Shown here piece after piece: positions 1 to 4,576 of a stretch of DNA of 5,598 nt. Below the pieces are notes generated by a model, which saw only the letters and a program-made list of their open reading frames with translations, was not told where the DNA came from and did no database searches. Source of the DNA: an uncultured Erysipelotrichaceae bacterium (GTDB lineage Bacteria > Bacillota_I > Bacilli_A > Erysipelotrichales > Erysipelotrichaceae); the NCBI GenBank assembly GCA_937902945.1, contig CALEMD010000200.1:1-5598 (forward strand), written 5' to 3'. Each line of letters begins with the position of its first letter. The stretch's first letter is position 1. The position numbers and the translations under genes are program-made.

Positions 1-505
1 AGGTAACAGACAGGGAACACACGCAACATTGACTAGGTCCAATGTTTCCGGCGGCGGCAAGAAGCCGTTCCGTCAGAAGGGCACAGGACGTGCCCGTCAG
101 GGTTCAACCCGCGCTACACAGTGGAGACACGGTGGAATCGCATTTGGACCGCAGCCTAGAGATTATGGATATAAACTGAATCGCAAAGTACGCAAACTTG
201 CTCTGCGTTCCGCACTGAGTGAAAAGGTGAAGGAAAACAGCTGCACATTAGTTGAGAATCTGAACATGGAAGAAGCAAAGACAAAGAAGGCTGTCGCAAT
301 TCTGAACGCATTCAAGTTCGAACGCAAGACATTGTTTGTCGCTGACATGGCTGAGGATTTCGACAATGCATACATTGCAATGCGCAATATCCCGAATGCG
401 GTTGTTGTAACAGTTGCTGATCTGAATGTCTATGACATCATGAATGCAGACAACATTGTTATGACTGAAGCAGCCGCTGCTAAAGCTGGGGAGGTACTGG
501 CATAA
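1..505 (+). CDS. rplD: 50S ribosomal protein L4, 5' truncated
   Basis: L4 is a primary 23S rRNA-binding protein whose long loop lines the constriction of the exit tunnel. The reading frame is open from base 2 (base 1 ends a split codon), and the first visible residues GNRQGTHATLTRS already match the family, so the TTG at 29 is an internal Leu codon and not the start. Aligned to E. coli L4, the visible part begins near residue 38, so about 37 residues are missing; 167 residues are seen. The tunnel-loop core (GGGKKPFRQKGTGRARQGS, bases 50-106) is clear, followed by the Firmicute-like GPQPRDYGYKL segment and a C-terminal globular domain ending AGEVLA. A Phe (bases 68-70) replaces the usual Trp of KKPWRQKG. 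The stop codon TAA at 503-505 overlaps the rplW ATG by one base. In some bacteria L4 represses its own operon; the leader where that would act is outside the window. Confidence 0.97.
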   Translation, partial: GNRQGTHATLTRSNVSGGGKKPFRQKGTGRARQGSTRATQWRHGGIAFGPQPRDYGYKLNRKVRKLALRSALSEKVKENSCTLVENLNMEEAKTKKAVAILNAFKFERKTLFVADMAEDFDNAYIAMRNIPNAVVVTVADLNVYDIMNADNIVMTEAAAAKAGEVLA

Positions 506-801
506 TGAGTGCACGTGATATTATCATCCGCCCGATCGTAACTGAGAAATCAATGAGAATCGGTGATGCAGATAACAAAGTTACATTTGAAGTCAAAAAG
601 GGAAGCAACAAAACAGAGATTGCTCAGGCGGTTGAAGAAATCTACGGAATCAAGCCTGTAAAGGTCAACGTAGTGAACTGCCGTCCGAAGGACAAGAGAG
701 TCGGCAAATATGCTGGCAAGACAAATGCAGTCCGCAAGGCAATCATAAAGCTGCCGGCTGGACAGGAAATCAGCCTGTTCAACGAAGAGAACAAGAAATA
801 A
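505..801 (+). CDS. rplW: 50S ribosomal protein L23
   Basis: L23 binds 23S rRNA domain III at the exit-tunnel rim and is the docking site for trigger factor and SRP. The 98 residues match the usual bacterial length (about 95-100). The N-terminal DIIIRPIVTEKS motif is typical; Glu14 in VTEK corresponds to E. coli Glu18, the trigger-factor contact. The basic loop around residues 60-75 (RPKDKRVGKYAGKTNAVRK) is the rRNA-binding extension, followed by the strand AIIKLPAGQEI. The ATG at 505 shares its A with the rplD stop codon, and a GGGGAGG site (488-494) inside the last rplD codons supports this start, so rplW is probably translationally coupled to rplD. The gap downstream, 67 bases, is the longest in the window. 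Confidence 0.97.
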   Translation: MSARDIIIRPIVTEKSMRIGDADNKVTFEVKKGSNKTEIAQAVEEIYGIKPVKVNVVNCRPKDKRVGKYAGKTNAVRKAIIKLPAGQEISLFNEENKK

Positions 802-815
802 GCAGCTTGTATCAA

Positions 816-842
816 CTATCGGAGGAAATCGCTAGCTCCGGA
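816..842 (+). promoter_or_regulatory. Potential hairpin holding an orphan GGAGG, rplW-rplB gap
   Basis: The 67-base gap between rplW and rplB contains CGGAG (820-824) and its exact complement CTCCG (836-840), separated by 11 bases; a T-G wobble (819/841) could extend the stem. The 5' arm lies within a consensus-like SD, GGAGG (821-825), that has no start codon at a normal distance: the next ATG is at 847 and rplB begins at 869. There is no U tract after the stem, so it does not look like an intrinsic terminator. The stem is only 5 bp with a large loop, so it could be chance. Possible roles, all inferred, are an RNA-processing or pausing element, a ribosome standby site, or a relic of an older start region. 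Confidence 0.35.
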
Positions 843-851
843 AAATATGCG

Positions 852-857
852 AAAGGA
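852..857 (+). promoter_or_regulatory. Weak ribosome binding site of rplB
   Basis: AAAGGA lies 11 bases before the rplB ATG in a purine-rich stretch (851-868). It is the weakest SD match in the window, where the other junctions offer GGAGG or AAAGGAG cores. The site still fixes the rplB start, because the frame upstream of 869 has no start codon before a stop at 833-835. Confidence 0.6.
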
Positions 858-868
858 AAAGAAAGAAA

Positions 869-1702
869 ATGCCAATCATAAAGTATAAGCCGACCAATAA
901 CGGCCGCAGAAATATGACTGCGCTGTCGAATGAACGCATCACTAAATCGACACCGGAAAAGTCACTGCTGGCCAAGCTGAACAAGCATGGCGGCCGCGGA
1001 AACACAGGCCGTATCACCACGAGACATCAGGGTGGCGGACACAAACAGAAGTACAGAATCATTGACTTCAAGAGAAACAAGGATAACGTACCGGGAACAG
1101 TTGCTGGAATCGAGTACGATCCAAACCGTACAGCAAATATTGCACTGATTCATTATGCTGACGGAGAAAAGCGCTACATCATCTGCCCGAAAGAACTCAA
1201 AGAAGGCAGCAAGATCATTTCCGGAGATGCAGTCGATATCAAAGTCGGCAATGCTCTGGAACTGAAGAACATCCCAGAAGGAACAACAGTCCACTGTGTG
1301 GAATTGGTTCCGGGAAAAGGTGCACAGCTTGCAAGAAGTGCTGGCTGCAGCGCACAGATTCTTGGATTTGAAGGAAAATATGCAACGATACGTCTGTCAA
1401 GCGGCGAAGTTCGCAAGGTTCTGAACAACTGCCGTGCAACAATCGGAATCGTTGGAAATGAAGATTACAGTCTGGTCAACCTGGGTAAAGCAGGCCGCAA
1501 TAGATGGAAGGGCGTTCGTCCTACTGTCCGCGGTTCAGCTATGAACCCTTGTGATCACCCGCACGGCGGCGGCGAAGGAAAGTGCCCAGTTGGACGCAAA
1601 GCTCCTATGACCCCTTGGGGAAAGAAAGCTATGGGCGTTAAGACTAGAAAGCACAAGAAGCAGAGCAACGATATGATCGTCCGCAGACGGAACGGAAAAT
1701 AG
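869..1702 (+). CDS. rplB: 50S ribosomal protein L2
   Basis: L2 is a core 50S protein needed for subunit association, tRNA binding and peptidyl-transferase activity. Its 277 residues match the usual 273-277. The N-terminus (IIKYKPTNNGRRNMT) is typical; an OB-fold and SH3-like central region runs over about residues 60-200 and the conserved C-terminal stretch over about 220-277. The MNPCDHPHGGGEG motif (residues 225-237) carries His230, equivalent to E. coli His229, and the GRKAPMTPWGKKAMGVKTRK segment is Firmicute-like. The sequence has six cysteines (106, 143, 160, 188, 228, 239), two of them flanking the His230 loop where E. coli has Val and Asn. The start is supported by family alignment and an in-frame stop at 833-835, but its SD is weak. 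A 20-base gap with its own SD separates it from rpsS. Confidence 0.98.
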   Translation: MPIIKYKPTNNGRRNMTALSNERITKSTPEKSLLAKLNKHGGRGNTGRITTRHQGGGHKQKYRIIDFKRNKDNVPGTVAGIEYDPNRTANIALIHYADGEKRYIICPKELKEGSKIISGDAVDIKVGNALELKNIPEGTTVHCVELVPGKGAQLARSAGCSAQILGFEGKYATIRLSSGEVRKVLNNCRATIGIVGNEDYSLVNLGKAGRNRWKGVRPTVRGSAMNPCDHPHGGGEGKCPVGRKAPMTPWGKKAMGVKTRKHKKQSNDMIVRRRNGK

Positions 1703-1722
1703 TTGAAAGGAGAAAATGACAA

Positions 1723-2082
1723 ATGGCTAGAAGTGTAAAAAAAGGTCCATTCTGCGATGAACACCTGATGAAAAAGGTTGAAGCGCTGAATAAGGAAAGC
1801 AAAAAAGCAGTTATTAAAACATGGTCACGCCGTTCAACGATTTTCCCAAGCTTCGTAGAACATACGTTTGCAGTTTATAACGGCAAGGAACATGTACCAG
1901 TCTATGTAACAGAAGATATGGTCGGACATAAATTGGGTGAGTTCGTTCTTACCCGTAAGTTCGGCGGACACGGCGACGGCAAGTCAACACAGTCCAGCTC
2001 ATCTGGAGCAGCATCTTCCGCACCTGCAGCTGCACCAGCAGCCGCACCTGCAGCAGCTCCAGCAGCGGATAAGAAAGCGTAA
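1723..2082 (+). CDS. rpsS: 30S ribosomal protein S19 with Ala/Pro-rich C-terminal tail
   Basis: S19 sits on the 30S head, forms a complex with S13 and reaches towards the A-site tRNA and the intersubunit bridge. Residues 1-83 are a normal S19 (MARSVKKGPFCDEHLMKKVE, IKTWSRRSTIFP, HVPVYVTEDMVGHKLGEF). The family usually ends at about 92 residues; this one has 119. From about residue 84 it changes to GDGKSTQSSSSGAASS, then four APAA units (residues 100-115) and DKKA. The tail is low complexity and surely disordered. The usual YRGH near the end reads FGGH (residues 80-83). SD GAAAGGAG (1705-1712) lies 10 bases before the ATG; an ATG at 1716 is too close to the SD and stops after four codons. No frameshift is needed to explain the tail: the frame stays open to TAA at 2080-2082, which overlaps the strong rplV SD. 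Confidence 0.97.
   Translation: MARSVKKGPFCDEHLMKKVEALNKESKKAVIKTWSRRSTIFPSFVEHTFAVYNGKEHVPVYVTEDMVGHKLGEFVLTRKFGGHGDGKSTQSSSSGAASSAPAAAPAAAPAAAPAADKKA
2020..2067 (+). repeat. Four 12-base units encoding Ala-Pro-Ala-Ala in rpsS
   Basis: Four consecutive 12-base units encode APAA: 2020-2031, 2032-2043, 2044-2055 and 2056-2067. They differ only at synonymous third positions (for example CCT/CCA and GCA/GCT/GCC/GCG). The protein repeat is exact while the DNA has drifted, so it is not a fresh duplication, and selection on the peptide is plausible. A further codon change in any unit would be needed to break the pattern. Confidence 0.9.
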
Positions 2083-2096
2083 GGAGGAATATAGAA

Positions 2097-2429
2097 ATGG
2101 ATGTAAAAGCAACAGCGAAGACAGTTCGATATACTCCTCGCAAAGTCAGACTGATTATTGACATGGTCCGCGGCAAGAGTGTTGAAGAAGCAATGGCAAT
2201 ACTGAAGTTCACACCGAATCAGGCAGCAGGAGCTGTATCAAAGGTTGTTAAATCTGCGACAGCAAATGCTACTCACAATCACCAGATGGATGAGAACAAA
2301 CTCTACATCAAGGAATGCTATGCCGACGAAGGTGTGGTACTGAAGAGATTCATGCCAAGAGCTAAAGGAAACGCTGCTTCGATTATGAAGAGAACAAGCC
2401 ACATAACAGTTGTGGTTTCAGAAAGATAA
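2097..2429 (+). CDS. rplV: 50S ribosomal protein L22
   Basis: L22 contacts all 23S rRNA domains and sends a long beta-hairpin to the narrowest part of the exit tunnel. The 110 residues are exactly the E. coli length and align without gaps. The globular domain (residues 1-78) shows TPRKVRLIIDMVRGKSVEEAM and the SATANATHNH helix; the hairpin is VVLKRFMPRAKGNAASIMKR (residues 80-99), ending in the family signature TSHITVVVSE. At the hairpin tip Asn92 and Ser95 replace Arg92 and Arg95 of E. coli, while Lys83-Arg84 and Lys90 are kept. SD AAGGAGG (2081-2087), 9 bases before the ATG, overlaps the rpsS stop codon. An 18-base gap follows before rpsC. Confidence 0.98.
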   Translation: MDVKATAKTVRYTPRKVRLIIDMVRGKSVEEAMAILKFTPNQAAGAVSKVVKSATANATHNHQMDENKLYIKECYADEGVVLKRFMPRAKGNAASIMKRTSHITVVVSER

Positions 2430-2447
2430 GGGAGGAAGATCGAATAT

Positions 2448-3263
2448 ATGGGACAGAAAGTAAGTCCAATCGGACTGAGAGTCGGCGTAATTCGTGACTG
2501 GGATTCCAGATGGTATGCTGACAAAGCTGATTATGGAGATCTTCTGAACGAAGACGTAAAGATCCGCACATTCCTTGAAAAGGAATTGCATGATGCATAC
2601 GTATCAAGAATTGAAATTGAGCGCACAGGCAAAAAGGACTGCAAGATTGTAATCCGCTGTGCAAGACCTGGTGCCATGATGGGCAAGGACAGCAAGGACA
2701 AAGATAAGATGGAAGTCCTGAAGCAGAAACTGTCTAAGCTGACTGGTGGCAAGCAGATCAAGATTGATGTAGTTGCTGTCGGCAACCCGGATTTGGATGC
2801 ACATCTAGTAGCTCGCAAGATCTGCGAACAGCTGGAAGCTCGTCAGTCATTCCGTATTGCACAGAAGAAGGCAATTCAGCAGACTATGCGTTCTGGAGCT
2901 AAGGGTGTTAAGACTCTTGCTAAAGGACGTTTGGGCGGAGCTGAAATTGCTCGTCAGGAAGGCTATGCTCAGGGCAACGTTCCTCTGCATACACTGCGCA
3001 GCGATATCGACTATGCATGTGAAGAAGCACATACAACATACGGCAAACTGGGTGTAAAAGTCTGGATCTGCCGCGGTGAAGTTAAGCCGGGAGAAATGGT
3101 TAAGGAACCGGAAGCACCTGCACGTTCTCCAAGAGATCGCAGAAGCGGCGGCCGTCCTGATCACAGACGCCCTACTCGCAGACCTGCTGCTTCCGCAGCA
3201 AAGACTGCACCTGCCGCAGCACCGGCAAAAGAGGCGGCTCCTGCTGAAGGAGGAACTAAGTAA
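2448..3263 (+). CDS. rpsC: 30S ribosomal protein S3 with modified KH loop and basic/Ala-Pro tail
   Basis: S3 forms the mRNA entry side of the 30S head and, with S4 and S5, the ribosomal mRNA helicase. Residues 1-215 are a recognisable S3: N-terminal MGQKVSPIGLR, type II KH domain (about 38-111) and C-terminal domain with GRLGGAEIARQEGY and VPLHTLRSDIDYA. Three things are odd. The KH loop reads GKDSKDKDK (residues 79-87) instead of GKKG or GKGG plus three residues, so the second Gly is lost and there is a 3-residue insertion. Ile137 lies where E. coli has Arg132 (FRRAMK there, FRIAQK here); Arg136 and Lys140 match Arg131 and Lys135. The protein is 271 residues against the usual 210-235, with a tail holding nine Arg in residues 226-245 and then Ala/Pro-rich sequence to 271. 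A GGGAGG site (2430-2435) lies 12 bases before the ATG. The rplP SD lies inside its last codons. Confidence 0.97.
   Translation: MGQKVSPIGLRVGVIRDWDSRWYADKADYGDLLNEDVKIRTFLEKELHDAYVSRIEIERTGKKDCKIVIRCARPGAMMGKDSKDKDKMEVLKQKLSKLTGGKQIKIDVVAVGNPDLDAHLVARKICEQLEARQSFRIAQKKAIQQTMRSGAKGVKTLAKGRLGGAEIARQEGYAQGNVPLHTLRSDIDYACEEAHTTYGKLGVKVWICRGEVKPGEMVKEPEAPARSPRDRRSGGRPDHRRPTRRPAASAAKTAPAAAPAKEAAPAEGGTK
2683..2700 (+). repeat. Exact 9-base tandem duplication in the rpsC KH loop
   Basis: GCAAGGACA occurs twice back to back (2683-2691 and 2692-2700), inside the codons for GKDSKDK. Its length equals the three-residue excess of this KH loop over the E. coli and B. subtilis S3 loops, which suggests the extra residues arose by tandem duplication. 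A more degenerate Lys/Asp unit (AAA GAT AAG, 2700-2708) follows. Confidence 0.85.
3247..3253 (+). promoter_or_regulatory. rplP ribosome binding site inside rpsC
   Basis: AAGGAGG is embedded in the rpsC codons for Glu-Gly-Gly near the S3 C-terminus, 12 bases before the ATG at 3266 and 18 before the second ATG at 3272. The spacing favours 3266, giving the usual L16 N-terminus MLMP. Confidence 0.85.
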
Positions 3264-3265
3264 TC

Positions 3266-3688
3266 ATGTTGATGCCTAATAGAACCAAATACAGAAGACC
3301 TCATCGCATCAGCTACGAAGGCCGCAGCAAGGCTGGAAGAGCAATCACGTTCGGTGAATACGGACTGGTAGCAGATGAAGGTTCATATGTAAGCAGCGCT
3401 CAGTTGGAGGCTGCACGTGTAGCCATGACACGTTATATGGAACGTGGCGGCAAAGTTTGGATTAAAGTATTCCCACAGCTGGCTAAGACAAAGAAGCCGC
3501 TTGAAGTACGTATGGGAAGCGGCAAAGGCGCACCTGATCACTGGGTCGCTGTTGTACAGGCCGGCAGAATCCTCTTTGAGATAGGCGGAGTTGACGAGAA
3601 GACCGCAAGGGAAGCTCTGAGACTGGGAGCTAACAAACTCTGTGTTAAAACCCGCTTTGTTAAGAAAGGCGAGGAGGAACTTCACTGA
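3266..3688 (+). CDS. rplP: 50S ribosomal protein L16
   Basis: L16 binds near the A-site tRNA elbow and helps order the peptidyl-transferase centre late in 50S assembly. The 140 residues are a normal length. Signatures are MLMPNRTKYRRPHR at the N-terminus, QLEAARVAMTRYMERGGKVWIKVFPQ (residues 46-71) and KKPLEVRMGSGKGAPDHWVA (residues 76-95). Arg82 in VRMG corresponds to E. coli Arg81, the residue that is hydroxylated there; whether it is modified here cannot be told. MLMP at 3266 is chosen over the ATG at 3272 by family alignment and SD spacing. Only two bases separate it from the rpsC stop and two from rpmC, so the three genes are probably coupled. The C-terminus KKGEEELH contains the rpmC SD (GAGGAGG, 3671-3677). 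Confidence 0.98.
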   Translation: MLMPNRTKYRRPHRISYEGRSKAGRAITFGEYGLVADEGSYVSSAQLEAARVAMTRYMERGGKVWIKVFPQLAKTKKPLEVRMGSGKGAPDHWVAVVQAGRILFEIGGVDEKTAREALRLGANKLCVKTRFVKKGEEELH

Positions 3689-3690
3689 TC

Positions 3691-3897
3691 ATGAACGTTA
3701 AAGAAATTAGAGATAAGAGCAATGAAGAGCTGAATCAGGAAGTTGCTTCCCTCAGCAAACAGCTCTATGACCTGCGCTTCCAGCAGGCTACAGGCGGTCT
3801 CGAGAATCCTTCACAGATGAAGGATATCAAGAAGACAATCGCAAGAATCAAAACTGTATTGACAGAACGCACACTCGCTGCAGGCGAGTCGAAGTAA
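3691..3897 (+). CDS. rpmC: 50S ribosomal protein L29
   Basis: L29 is a small helical-hairpin protein beside L23 at the tunnel exit, part of the platform used by trigger factor and SRP. The 68 residues are normal for the family (60-70). The pattern MNVKEIRDKSNEELNQEV, then LYDLRFQQATGGLENPSQ, then a second helix with IKKTIARIKTVLTER matches L29 throughout. The ATG is two bases after the rplP stop; its SD is GAGGAGG at 3671-3677, 13 bases upstream and inside rplP, a rather long spacing that fits coupling to termination of rplP. The last residues AAGESK are variable in the family. Confidence 0.97.
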   Translation: MNVKEIRDKSNEELNQEVASLSKQLYDLRFQQATGGLENPSQMKDIKKTIARIKTVLTERTLAAGESK

Positions 3898-3912
3898 AGG
3901 AGGGCACAGGAC

Positions 3913-4176
3913 ATGGAAGAAAGAAATAAACGTAAGGTTCTGCGCGGCAAAGTCGTATCCGATAAGATGGATAAGACAATCGTAGTAGAAATTCAGACTA
4001 CAACAAGCCATCCTCTATATGGAAAGCGCGTGAATTATTCCAACAACATCAAAGCCCATGATGAGAACAACGAAGCTAAGACAGGCGATATCGTTGAGAT
4101 CATGGAAACAAGACCTTTGAGCAAAGACAAGCATTTCCGTCTGATCAAGGTTGTTACGAAAGCAGTTGTTCTTTAA
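3913..4176 (+). CDS. rpsQ: 30S ribosomal protein S17
   Basis: S17 is a primary 16S rRNA-binding protein of the 30S body with an OB fold. The 87 residues match the usual 80-90. The N-terminal KRKVLRGKVVSDKMDKTIVV is the family signature, followed by the basic loop HPLYGKRVNYSNNIKAHDENN and the conserved TGDIVEIMETRPLSKDKHFRL. SD AAAGGAGGG (3896-3904) overlaps the rpmC TAA stop, and the ATG lies 9 bases after its GGAGG core. The gap to rplN is only 18 bases, with no terminator or promoter, unlike E. coli where S10 and spc are separate operons divided at this point. Confidence 0.97.
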   Translation: MEERNKRKVLRGKVVSDKMDKTIVVEIQTTTSHPLYGKRVNYSNNIKAHDENNEAKTGDIVEIMETRPLSKDKHFRLIKVVTKAVVL

Positions 4177-4194
4177 GCACAGGAGGAAAAAGTA

Positions 4195-4563
4195 ATGATT
4201 CAGAATGAGACAAGACTAAAAGTCGCTGACAATACCGGTGCAAAAGAACTTCTCGTCATTCGCTGTCTTGGTGGCAGCAGACGCAGAAATGCAAGCATCG
4301 GTGACATCGTTGTATGCTCCGTCAAAAGTGCAGCACCAGGCGGAGCAGTGAAACAGGGGCAGGTTGTTAAGTGCGTAGTTGTACGTACTGTATATGGTCT
4401 GCGCCGCAAGAATGGAAGTTACATCAAGTTTGACGACAATGCGGCAGTCATCATCAAAGATGACAACACACCGCTGGGAACAAGAATCTTTGGCCCAGTC
4501 GCTAGAGAACTGCGTGACAAAGACTTCATGAAGATTGTGTCTTTGGCACCGGAAGTATTGTAG
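4195..4563 (+). CDS. rplN: 50S ribosomal protein L14
   Basis: L14 is on the 50S subunit interface, contacts L19 and helix 14 of 16S rRNA in bridge B8, and is the docking site of the silencing factor RsfS in many bacteria. The 122 residues are the standard length. Signatures are MIQNETRLKVADNTGAKELL, the basic GGSRRRNASIGDIV, and the highly conserved C-terminal half running from NGSYIKFDDNAAVIIKDD through TRIFGPVARELRDKDFMKIVSLAPEVL. SD AGGAGG (4181-4186) is 8 bases before the ATG, an optimal spacing. Cysteines at VIRCLGG, VVCSVKS and VKCVVV are more than usual. The TAG stop is part of the rplX SD. Confidence 0.98.
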   Translation: MIQNETRLKVADNTGAKELLVIRCLGGSRRRNASIGDIVVCSVKSAAPGGAVKQGQVVKCVVVRTVYGLRRKNGSYIKFDDNAAVIIKDDNTPLGTRIFGPVARELRDKDFMKIVSLAPEVL

Positions 4564-4567
4564 GAGG
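4561..4567 (+). promoter_or_regulatory. rplX ribosome binding site at the rplN stop
   Basis: TAGGAGG begins with the rplN TAG stop codon and lies 9 bases before the ATG at 4577. It decides the rplX start: the same frame is open from an ATG at 4535, but that would add 14 residues with no family similarity and has no SD. Confidence 0.85.
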
Positions 4568-4576
4568 CAGCCAGAG

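Noticed and set aside
29..31. TTG at 29 as the start of rplD
   Set aside because: The frame is open to the window edge and residues before it (RQGTHAT) align with L4, so the gene simply begins outside the window.
820..840. Intrinsic terminator or attenuator between rplW and rplB
   Set aside because: The stem is short, the loop is 11 bases and no U tract follows, so termination is not supported.
847..888. A 13-codon open frame (MRKEKKENANHKV) overlapping the rplB start as a leader peptide
   Set aside because: The only good SD is 21 bases upstream and lies in the possible stem; the frame is short, Lys-rich because the spacer is purine-rich, and has no recognisable leader-peptide pattern.
1716..1730. 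An ATG just before rpsS giving a four-residue peptide (MTNG) as a possible upstream start
   Set aside because: It is 3 bases from the SD, too close for initiation, while the ATG at 1723 has proper spacing and gives the family N-terminus MARS.
2020..2082. The rpsS tail as the product of a frameshift or sequencing error past a lost stop
   Set aside because: The frame is continuous, repeats are in phase with codons, third-position synonymous variation indicates coding selection, and the stop sits directly at the rplV SD.
1937..2161. A 74-codon + strand frame across the rpsS tail and the rplV start
   Set aside because: It is the shifted reading of the Ala/Pro repeat (His/Gln/Leu-rich low complexity), lacks an SD and overlaps two certain genes.
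4535..4576. A 14-residue N-terminal extension of L24 from the ATG at 4535
   Set aside because: It overlaps the conserved end of rplN, has no SD, and L24 family proteins begin at the MKIK start at 4577.
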